A stretch of DNA of 10,551 nucleotides from Pelagophyceae sp. CCMP2097 (Eukaryota > Sar > Pelagophyceae). The stretch's first letter is position 1. Each line of letters opens with the position of its first letter. The translations under genes were made by a program, and so were the position numbers. The stretch spans positions 361,734 to 372,284 of the forward strand of contig MU657197.1 of NCBI GenBank assembly GCA_026770575.1, read 5' to 3'. A model generated the notes under the pieces. It ran no database searches. It was given only the letters and a program-made list of their open reading frames with translations, and was not told the origin of the DNA. Positions 1-5,969 of the stretch are shown piece by piece.

Positions 1-29
1 GCGGCGCGAACGAGCCGGTAAGTTCAATC

Positions 30-245
30 ATGGCAACCAACGAACAAAAATATACCAGTCTGAAAAGTTCTTTTGACAGTTACGAACCAAAAAAAAACTT
101 AGATAGTAATAGGGTACTAGACGCCATCGATCTACAGCCTCGCGTCAATGTAAAACAATCGCTGAAAAAAAAAAAGGCGCAAAACACAGGCCGAAAAAAT
201 ACGGGATTAGGAGAGGCCAATAGCGGCAATTTTGGAGTTTATTAA
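30..245 (+). CDS. Doubtful small ORF, 71 aa, A/T-rich and lysine-rich
   Basis: The frame runs from ATG at 30 to TAA at 243-245 and encodes 71 residues rich in Lys, Asn and Ser, with a run of four lysines near residue 47. I do not recognise it. Its base composition stands out: it ends codons in A/T and contains two A-runs (about 89-97 and 166-176), whereas all recognisable genes here are strongly G/C-ending. A GTAAGT donor-like site lies just upstream at 18-23, so the stretch could equally be the start of an intron whose exon lies left of the window. No signal peptide, membrane segment or motif is visible. It could be a foreign or mobile-element remnant, an intron, or a real small gene; the sequence does not decide between these. 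Confidence 0.22.
   Translation: MATNEQKYTSLKSSFDSYEPKKNLDSNRVLDAIDLQPRVNVKQSLKKKKAQNTGRKNTGLGEANSGNFGVY
98..113 (+). repeat. 16-bp direct repeat, copy 1
   Basis: The 16-mer cttagatagtaatagg occurs here and again, identical, at 719-734. In 10.5 kb of G/C-rich sequence an exact 16-base A/T-rich match is unlikely by chance. The two copies bracket the inverted repeat at 341-417, so they could mark the edges of an inserted element, but no other terminal structure is visible. Confidence 0.5.
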
Positions 246-340
246 ATCTAAAATGGGGCCTTTAAGTCCACCTTGAAGGGGGAAAACCCGGAAATATAGT
301 GGAAACAGACTAAATGATTTCCGGTGATGGCAGGAGGCGC

Positions 341-417
341 AAAGTGCGTGCCCTCGGAAGCGGTATCCATTCGTACCTATGTTGAGCGTGGATACCGCTT
401 CCGAGGGCACACACTTT
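341..417. repeat. Long inverted repeat (29-bp arms, 19-nt loop)
   Basis: The left arm 341-369 and right arm 389-417 are reverse complements at 28 of 29 positions, with the only mismatch at base 347. The loop is 370-388. Each arm centres on ccctcggaagcggtatcca or its complement. On the minus-strand transcript the mismatch would be a G-U wobble, so an RNA would fold into an almost perfect 29-bp stem. It lies in a region without a recognised gene. It could be a miniature foldback element, a small-RNA precursor hairpin, or a cruciform. Confidence 0.85.
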
Positions 418-718
418 GGCCACTGGGGCGAAGTTGGAGGGCATCCAGAGCCCGAAAAGGGAGGAGTGATGATCGCAGCTCCACTCATCGGCCTGGAGCC
501 AAGATTGATATGGCCGTGAGAGCGACGCGCGGTGATGACGCCGCCAAAAGCAAACACGCAGACTCGCCATGTAGGCTCGACACGAGCCTGCTCCAAGCTG
601 CTCAAGTAATCTGGGAAAACCCCTCTAATATCAGGAGCTCTGTCTCCCTTTTCAGCCTGTGAAAAGAAAAAAAAAAGAGAGGCGACTCGGCACTGCCAGC
701 CCGGGAAGCCATATAGTG

Positions 719-734
719 CTTAGATAGTAATAGG
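719..734 (+). repeat. 16-bp direct repeat, copy 2
   Basis: Identical to 98-113. It is followed at 740-754 by a small perfect hairpin (ggcccc-tgc-ggggcc). Confidence 0.5.
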
Positions 735-1000
735 CTCCCGGCCCCTGCGGGGCCCTGTAAGCGCGACCTTCCATCGTGCTCCAAATATGGCTCCTAGGAA
801 TTCCTAATCCGTTGCTAAAAAAGTGGAACCTCATGGACGTTTTAGCGAGTACCTCCGACGTCGGCGCCGCGTTGACGTCCCTCGACCACCCTCCCGCGCG
901 GCCCTTTCTTGTGCCTTTGCGGAGCAGAGGGCGCGTCGCAGGCGGCGGTGGTGCGGATCGCGGGGGCTCCGAGTGGTCGCCGGGTTTGCAGCGGTCGCAA

Positions 1001-2098
1001 ATGGCCAGCGCTATCGCATCGCGGCGCTTGCGGCGCGAATTCGCGGCGATGCAGCGCGCCGACGGCATCCGCGCCGCGCCGCTGGAGTCGAACATCCTTC
1101 AATGGCATTACGTCATCGAAGGAGGAGAGGGGTGAGCGCTTATCATGCGTGTGAAGGGGGATCGTTCTTATTCCGCATGTGAATGGTGAATCGAAGGGTG
1201 AATCGGCATTCGTCGTGGCCGGGCTTCTCGGGGGCGCGGGGTGGTGTCGTGCATCGTCGTTGCCGTGCCCCGGGGCCCCAGAGAGGCGCTCCTCGCCGTT
1301 CTCGGCAAAACCCGATATTAGGACGCCTTACGCGGGAGGCTTCTACCACGGCACCCTGACCTTCCCCGCCGACTACCCGTGCGCGCGGAGAAGCGCGGGC
1401 CTTTTGCAATCGCGCGGGGGCCTTTAGAAAGTTTTTTTGGGGAAGGCACACAACGTATCCCGACGTAGGCTGCGCCCCCCGGCCGTGATGATGCTCACGC
1501 CTTCGGGCAGATTCAAGACGGCCAAGCGCCTCTGCCTCTCGATGAGCGACTTCCACCCGGAGTCTTGGAATCCGATGTGGAGCGTTAGCACGATACTTAC
1601 AGGGTAAGTTACCGATCATGTTCTCACAAAACACTCTTCGATCCAACGGCCCCTCGATCATCCCGCCAGGCTCTACTCGTTTATGCTCGAGTCGGCGCCG
1701 ACGCTGGGCAGCATGGAGGCGACGGCTGCGCAGAGGGCGCTGTTCGCGAGGGCTTCACTCGCGTTTAACTGTAAAGACGACGCGTTCCGAACGTTGTTTC
1801 CGGTGCGTACCACGATGCCCCGGAGAGTTGACGGCGACAACCGAAACGCTTTGATCACACTCTTCCGTTCACCACACAGGACCTGGTCGACTTGCACGAG
1901 GCGAGAAGGCAGGATGTGTCGCGCAGTGTCCGTCCAAAGGGGAGCACCAACCGGCGGGACCCCGATCCCAAGAAGTCACCGGGGGTCGGCGCACGGGGAC
2001 CTTTGCGGGCGCGCTGCGATGAAGAAGGCTGCAAAGTGTCACAGCACCCGAGCCGCCGCGACCGCCTGCATCGCCTCGCTCTAGGACCCGGAGTGTGA
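1001..2098 (+). CDS. UBE2J/Ubc6-type ubiquitin-conjugating enzyme E2, spliced
   Basis: A class J E2 transfers ubiquitin from E1 to ER-associated degradation substrates through a catalytic cysteine. I assembled it from exons 1001-1131, 1322-1378, 1469-1603, 1670-1802 and 1880 to about 2098; every junction is GT-AG and keeps phase. Visible motifs are SNILQWHYVIEG (exon 1), TPYAGGFYHG and LTFPADYP (exon 2), then TPSGRF, RLCLSMSDFHPESWNP with catalytic Cys about residue 85, and WSVSTILTG (exon 3), and APTLGSMEA with AFNCKDDAF (exon 4). The order and spacing match human UBE2J2. As known for this family, the usual HPN tripeptide is replaced by the TPxGRF segment. Start chosen: ATG at 1001 gives the expected short N-terminus with G at +4. 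If exon 5 reads to TGA at 2096-2098 the protein has 224 residues and lacks the C-terminal membrane anchor typical of UBE2J/Ubc6. The 3' end is uncertain: a CTCTAG acceptor at 2084 opens an acidic frame (GEAPTPKQGDDGGDP) reachable from donors at 1985 or 2036. Confidence 0.92.
1132..1321 (+). other. E2 intron 1 (190 nt)
   Basis: Donor GTGAGC, acceptor ATTAG. It joins phase 2 'gg' to 'g', giving Gly between VIEGGE and TPYAGG, as the family alignment requires. Confidence 0.9.
1379..1468 (+). other. E2 intron 2 (90 nt)
   Basis: Donor GTGCGC, acceptor ACGTAG. Splicing joins ADYP to LRPPAV, matching the FPxxFPxKPP segment of UBE2J proteins. Unspliced reading leaves the family pattern at once. Confidence 0.9.
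1604..1669 (+). other. E2 intron 3 (66 nt)
   Basis: Donor GTAAGT, acceptor CGCCAG. It joins STILTG to LYSFMLES across a split glycine codon. Confidence 0.92.
1803..1879 (+). other. E2 intron 4 (77 nt)
   Basis: Donor GTGCGT, acceptor CACACAG, phase 0. It joins FRTLFP to DLVDLHEARRQ, resembling the LFPEVVEEIKQKQ helix of UBE2J2. Confidence 0.85.
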
Positions 2099-2840
2099 TG
2101 TTTTGGACCCTTTCTCGGCCGCCGGCGAGGCGCCGACGCCAAAGCAAGGCGACGACGGTGGCGACCCGCAGGTGCCAAGCCCGCGTCGACCAATGAAGTC
2201 AACCCTTGAAGCGCGCTGCCGGGGCGCCGCCGCACCTCGCGCCGTCGGCAACGGCCACATGCGCGCAAGAATACCGTGACGGGGCCCTCTTGGGAGCGGC
2301 ATTCCGGGAGCGCGCCTGACCGCGCTTGAACGCTAGGCCGAGCCTTCAACGCTCATCTTCGCCGCCTGCGTTCGGCGCCGTGTCTCGCCGTCGACGGGCG
2401 CGAGGGCCGCTTTTGACCGCGGGAGGCTCTGGCCGCGGCTGCCGAATTTCCCCACGCTAGGTGGGCGTCACGCTCGCTCTCTTCGCGCTCGCCGTCGCCT
2501 CGCAGTGAACGCGAAATTGGAGCCCCCGTCGGGGAGAGGTCGTTGTCGGTAATATAGAGATCCTTTTGGGTCTGGACTGCAGCAGCGGGCTCCGGTCGCT
2601 GGAGTCGCCGTTTGGCGTGGGGTGCGCATTCGGCTTATAATTTCTTTCTCTTGGCTCAAAAGGAGCGGCTGGACGCACCGCGACGTGGCGAGTCTGCTAC
2701 AGTTGTATCAGGATAGTGCGAGCACGAGGCAAGGGATCCCTATTTCATAGCTGAAAGGAATTCATCTCGTAGTCTTTTCGACGCGAAGTACTAGGGACAG
2801 TACTAATAACTTATTAGTTATTCGTGGTGCCGATTTTCTC
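2099..2840. other. Unassigned stretch 3' of the E2 gene
   Basis: This may hold one further E2 exon beginning at 2085 (frame open to TGA at 2277-2279) and the 3' untranslated region. I searched the plus frames for a hydrophobic tail that could serve as an E2 membrane anchor and found none. No other gene is supportable; the minus-strand frames are arginine/proline-rich shadows. Confidence 0.4.
2788..2826. repeat. A/T-rich palindrome cluster
   Basis: Two AGTACT palindromes (2788-2793 and 2799-2804) are followed by the odd-centred palindrome ctaataacttattag (2803-2817), itself overlapped by AATAAC...GTTATT. This is a small A/T-rich island at the edge of the C-rich repeat region. It may be a cruciform, a protein-binding site or an element end. 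Confidence 0.5.
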
Positions 2841-2851
2841 CCAGAGTCGAA

Positions 2852-2927
2852 GGGGGTGGTCTGCCGACCCCCCACCCCCACCCACCCACGGCGCAACGCT
2901 GTGACGGGGGTGGTCGGCCGACCCCCC
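2852..2927. repeat. Paired 22-bp C-rich palindromic modules with G-quadruplex motif
   Basis: Copies at 2852-2873 and 2906-2927 match at 21 of 22 bases, 54 bases apart; the second contains the perfect palindrome ggtcggccgacc. Directly after the first copy the plus strand carries C-tracts at 2868-2873, 2875-2879, 2881-2883 and 2885-2887, each separated by a single A. The minus strand therefore reads GGGTGGGTGGGGGTGGGGGG, a textbook quadruplex sequence with one-base loops. Confidence 0.8.
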
Positions 2928-2938
2928 CTCTCCACCCA

Positions 2939-3434
2939 CCACGACACGCGTCGCGTAAGCCATCCCCCCATCCACCTGCGCGTGGAATCCTTTGTGTCGT
3001 AGGACCGCGCCCTCGTCCGACTTCCTCCTTCCGCCAGGTATGCTCCCCTTTTCTGATGGAAATCTACTTCAACTCTGGTGGACTCATTGTCACTGCTCGT
3101 CCACGCCCTGCTCTTCCACGACACGCGTCGCGTAAGCCATCCCCCCACCCACCTGCGCCAGTACGCGCCGGCCTCGAGCGGTCGGGTATTTATGGGTATA
3201 TTGGGTATACACGCTAAAATGCCGTGAAATACTGGATATTTCCACATAATTCCCTCGCAGCGCCCTCGCTCGAGGCGCGCCGCAAACGCGCGGCCGTGCA
3301 CGTGGAAGTCGAGCTCCGGGCGAAAAGGGGGTCTCGGGGCACCCGCCCATCTTTCTCCGGAGATCTTTGGAGCTCCCTTTGTCACTGCAAAGTCCACGCC
3401 CTGCTCGTCGACGGGGCGCGTCGCGTTCGCCACC
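2939..3434. repeat. Three dispersed copies of a ~45-55-bp module
   Basis: Positions 2939-2981 and 3116-3158 match at 42 of 43 bases (core acacgcgtcgcgtaagccat). The second copy extends upstream from 3088 and in that part matches a diverged third copy at about 3379-3434 (shared: gtcactgc, gtccacgccctgctc, gcgtcgcgt). All three are in the same orientation. They read through in some minus-strand frames as GGWLTRRVSW-like segments, but frame and sequence drift between copies, so I treat them as DNA repeats and not as protein repeats. Confidence 0.75.
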
Positions 3435-3475
3435 CCAGACCAGCCCCCGAGAGATTCGGTCCCATGAACCGGCTG

Positions 3476-3904
3476 CTAATGTTTTTTTTGAAAACTGGGC
3501 GACGGCTTGCGTTTGCGCGGCGGGCCGCCGTTTGGGTTGGCCGGTCTTCGTCGCGGCGAATTCCGTGCGGGCTCTGTGGATCCGTCGGTGACGGTGGCGA
3601 TGCCTCCGGTGCTTTGGGGCGTGTTGACTTGCACGCAGGCGAGTTTGTCTGCCCGGCCGGTGATTGTGGCGGCTTTTCGCCACTCTGGGTACGTCGACGT
3701 CTTTGCAAAGGTTCGTACGAGGGCGTCGCGTTGCCACAACGCCAGCCGGGCCGAGTCTGCAAGGCCTTTGTGCAGCTGCTTGAAGGAGAGTTGGGCGTAG
3801 GGCATGTCGGCCAGCACAGGCCAATACTTGGTGTCCCAAACATCCGTCGCCGGGAGGCCGCGCTGAACAGTACCTGCCGCGCAGAACTTTGGCTCCAAAA
3901 GCAC
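3476..3904 (-). CDS. Unrecognised coding-like frame (hypothetical exon or fragment)
   Basis: A 142-residue frame on the minus strand has mostly G/C-ending codons and a balanced composition for its first ~110 residues, with well-formed segments such as DVWDTKYWPVLADMPYAQLS, RLALWQRDALVRTF and YPEWRKAATITGRADKLA. After that it turns basic and proline-rich (PRRRPANPNGGPP) and ends soon after an A-run, so the true exon probably stops near 3570. I cannot assign a family. A possible acceptor (GCGGCAG or TTCAG) lies near its start, so it may be an exon of a minus-strand gene, perhaps linked to the exostosin-like gene upstream, or a decayed mobile-element fragment. Confidence 0.35.
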   Translation of the reverse strand: MLLEPKFCAAGTVQRGLPATDVWDTKYWPVLADMPYAQLSFKQLHKGLADSARLALWQRDALVRTFAKTSTYPEWRKAATITGRADKLACVQVNTPQSTGGIATVTDGSTEPARNSPRRRPANPNGGPPRKRKPSPSFQKKH

Positions 3905-3919
3905 CTATTGGTGATTTGA

Positions 3920-4340
3920 GAAATTATAGATGGGGAGAGCTAGTGTAAACGTGTAAATTTCATTATCCACCAGAATTGGAATGCAGAATAGAAGAAGAAG
4001 CACCATCTCGAGGTCGTGGCGCTCCGATACGGCGTACGCCGCCCGGAGCTCGGCGGCGCGGAGGGGCGATGCGATGGACACGGTCGCCGGCACGTAGAGC
4101 ACCCTCTTCGCCGAAGCGAGCGACGCGTCGCCCTCGAACAATGAGGCGACCCTGGAAGACCACACACCGCGCACCGCCGCAACGACGACGACGCGAATCG
4201 ATTCGCGGCAGATTCGGTCCTCGAGAAGCGTTTCGTTCATCGCAATCGCCGCGGCGACCGCCCCCACCGCGACCAAAATTTCCACCTCCGACGCGGCAAA
4301 CAAGCACGCGCGAGAGACGACGCCGCGGGCCCGCTCGCGC
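3920..4340 (-). CDS. Weak coding-like frame, hydrophobic, unrecognised
   Basis: The minus frame between the two neighbouring coding stretches has G/C-ending codons and an Ala/Val/Leu-rich product (for example EVEILVAVGAVAAAIAMNET and LEMVLLLLFCIPILVDNE), ending at a stop at 3905-3907. The second segment could be a membrane helix. The strings of Val/Ala come from GTC/GCG runs, which arise easily in G/C-rich DNA, and no start, splice site or family motif is evident. It may be untranslated sequence of the exostosin-like gene. Confidence 0.18.
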
Positions 4341-4394
4341 ACGGAGATGCCTAAAGAGCGCGCGTCGGAATGGCACGGAGATGCCTCAAGAGCG
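4339..4394 (-). repeat. 22-bp tandem duplication spanning a stop codon
   Basis: gcacggagatgcct-a/c-aagagcg occurs at 4339-4360 and 4373-4394, 34 bases apart, differing only at 4353/4387. Because 34 is not a multiple of three, the second pass is read in a shifted frame, and the single difference creates the TAG that ends the exostosin-like gene. Confidence 0.8.
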
Positions 4395-5487
4395 TTTCGG
4401 GACCGGCAAAGCAAAGCCCGATCATCGTCATCGTGGTATCGGATGGACACTGCCAAAAGATACCGCGGCCCGTCGTTGTCCAGAGCGTCTCGTCGATGAG
4501 GGCGACTGCGTGGCCGAGCGGAATGGGCGCCTCGAGCTCGCTCTTGAAGATGTGCCTCTCCCACTCGGCAACGGCCTTTGCTCGCTTCCCCGGCGGCTCG
4601 TGGTCGTAGAAGACGGCCGGGAGGCGCATGGCTGGGCCGAGGAAGGTCTGGTGCTGGGCGAAGATTTCGAGGTTATGCAGGACCCAGTCTCTGCGGTAGA
4701 CCAGCTTTTCGACCGAATCACTCAGCACGTAAAACTTGTAGTCCAAATTCTGCTCGGCCGGGTTGCGGTAGACCGAGTTCGGGCCCGTGGCGATGGGGAT
4801 GCCTGCGCGGCGAAAGCGGGGTCTGGGCCGTTCGCCGACGCGATTAAGGTCCTTTTGAAGGCATCTCTCGAAGGTGGGCATCTCTCAAAGGTTTGCACGG
4901 ATTTGAGGACGCAGATGGCCACTGCCGACCATGATGGCCTCGAAGAAGCGGATGGACCAGGGGCCGTCTCCTCTCGGAGTCAGCGTGAAGTTGGAGTTCG
5001 CGAGGATTGAAAGGTATTCTCGGTCGTAGGCGCCGCTTCCGCAGACGTCTCGCCGTTCGTTGACGATCACCGACGGCACGACTGCGCCGGCGCGGTCCAA
5101 AGTGCGGTCCCAGGGCCCGACGGGTTTGTAGCTCGCCGAACCGCCCGGGGGCATGGTTTCTGCAAAGTACGATTTGTTCGTGAATCGTGCGGGGGCCCAT
5201 TTCGTCTTGAGGCTGAGGCGGAATTTCCGGACGGTTAAAGTGTCTAACCTTCCAACAAAGTTGTAGTCTATAGTCCGAGAACGCCCAATAAGCGACCACC
5301 CAAACTCGACATAAGACCGCGGGAAGCGGAGGACCGAAAGACGCAACGGGTCCCTAAAGGGAGAATCGTTCACGGGAGGCGAGGAACCGAGGGCAGCGGA
5401 GGCAGGAGAGACGCAACCTGACGCACCTTTCCAGCCCGGAGTTACTGCAACACTCTTCCTTTGAAGCCGCGCACGACTCCGACCCAT
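4351..5487 (-). CDS. Exostosin/GT47-like glycosyltransferase, spliced, N-terminal half missing
   Basis: Exostosin-type enzymes (GT47) are Golgi glycosyltransferases that build cell-wall or matrix polysaccharides. Minus-strand exons 5487-5427, 5267-4923 and 4802-4351 join in phase to about 285 residues. Family signals are DYNFVGRLD at the exon 2 start, then YDREYLSILANSNFTLTPRG, DGPWSIRFFEAIMVGS at the exon 2 end, and IPIATGPNSVY with RRDWVLHNLEIFAQHQTF in exon 3. They match the C-terminal S-x-F-x-L-x-P-x-G-D...S-x-R-x-x-E-A...G-x-I-P-V core. The final ~100 residues (FYDHEPPGKRAKAVAEWERH and onward) have coding character but no family I know. The first exon codes only ~20 residues before DYNFVG, preceded by an in-frame TGA. 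The usual signal-anchor and N-terminal half of the domain are absent, and no exon for them is visible before the divergent gene. The gene is probably 5'-truncated; exact substrate unknown. Confidence 0.82.
4803..4922 (-). other. GT47-like intron 2 (120 nt)
   Basis: On the minus strand the donor is GTGGCC and the acceptor GCGCAG. It joins 'a' to 'gc', making Ser in MVGS-IPIATG, exactly where the family has G(C/S)IPV. Unspliced reading hits a stop within 12 codons. Confidence 0.9.
5268..5426 (-). other. GT47-like intron 1 (159 nt, probable)
   Basis: On the minus strand the donor is GTGCGT (same hexamer as E2 intron 4) and the acceptor CTATAG. It joins phase 1 'g' to 'ac', giving K-D-Y-N-F-V-G. 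The stretch can also be read through without a stop, so the intron rests on site quality and on the lack of family similarity in the skipped part. Confidence 0.6.
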
Positions 5488-5575
5488 ACGTCCCGTTCAA
5501 AGCGCAGCTCGCCTCGGCCCGCGCCTAGTCGAGGCGTCAAAGGACGAAGGAACCATACCCAAACTCTCTGAAGAC

Positions 5576-5599
5576 TCCTAACACTAACCCTAACCCTAA
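5576..5599 (+). repeat. Short interstitial telomere-type array (four hexamers)
   Basis: The bases read TCCTAA-CACTAA-CCCTAA-CCCTAA: two perfect and two one-substitution copies of the CCCTAA hexamer, the complement of the TTAGGG telomere repeat found in many eukaryotes including diatoms. An identical 8-mer aagactcc lies at 5571-5578 and 5598-5605, framing the array. The orientation is that of a left chromosome end, with the BTB-kelch side being the chromosome interior. Confidence 0.65.
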
Positions 5600-5617
5600 G
5601 ACTCCACTCTGGAACCT

Positions 5618-5735
5618 CCCAACAACCCGCACAAAGTGTGGCACTGCACCCAACACCCCGCTCAAGATTGGCACTGCATTTGCCGACCCAACAACCCTCA
5701 AAAGTGGCACCGCAAACCCCAACAACCACACTGGG
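5618..5735 (+). repeat. Degenerate tandem repeat, ~31-39-bp units, 3.5 copies
   Basis: Units begin with CCCAACAACCC-like sequence at about 5618, 5648, 5687 and 5718, and the first three contain (g/t)TGGCACTGCA or GTGGCACCGCA. Unit lengths drift, so this is an old minisatellite. It starts 18 bases after the telomere-type hexamers, as subtelomeric repeats often do. Confidence 0.65.
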
Positions 5736-5969
5736 GGGCTGCCCAACAATAATGAAGCTCGCCGCGCGGCGAGGCGTCGTTGAGGCCAGCGGCCGGGCCG
5801 AAACCAAACGCAAACAAGACCGCCAAGCGACGGACCATATTCCGACCCCGCCACTGGTCCTGCCCGCGGAGCAGGCGCGCGGCCACTGGCGAAAGCCGAG
5901 CGACAAGTTCGGCGATGGTTTTAATCGCTAAACGATTTCTTCACATAAACAAGCTTGAACCGGGAAACG

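Larger units (their letters stand above)
246..1000. other. Gene-free stretch upstream of the E2 gene
   Basis: Apart from the inverted repeat (341-417), an A-rich run at 661-676 and the small G/C hairpin at 740-754, I see no supportable gene here. Several open frames exist on both strands but overlap each other and have arginine/serine-rich low-complexity products, as expected from G/C-rich DNA. The last ~200 bases must contain the promoter and 5' leader of the E2 gene; no convincing TATA element was found. Confidence 0.5.
5488..5969. promoter_or_regulatory. Divergent intergenic region between GT47-like and BTB-kelch genes
   Basis: About 480 bases separate the two divergent starts and should contain both promoters. 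No TATA box or initiator motif was convincing. The region holds the telomere-type hexamers (5576-5599) and a degenerate tandem repeat (5618-5735). Open frames on both strands here are low-complexity and show no family motif. Confidence 0.45.

Noticed and set aside
776..1000. Upstream extension of the E2 reading frame as coding sequence
   Set aside because: One frame upstream of 1001 stays open, but its peptide has no match to any UBE2J N-terminus, and ATG at 1001 already gives the expected start.
1143..1661. 172-residue minus-strand frame over E2 introns and exons
   Set aside because: It is antisense to four recognised E2 segments, Arg/Ala-rich and without motif.
2762..3433. Minus-strand frame with repeated GGWLTRRVSW-like peptides, considered as a repeat protein
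   Set aside because: The repetition comes from duplicated DNA whose copies drift in frame and spacing; the rest of the frame is low-complexity and no gene signals are present.
3976..5010. 344-residue open frame on the plus strand
   Set aside because: It is antisense to the exostosin-like exons and to the weak minus-strand frame, starts in Arg/Pro-rich low complexity, and shows no family motif. The minus strand has splice-consistent conserved motifs over the same bases.
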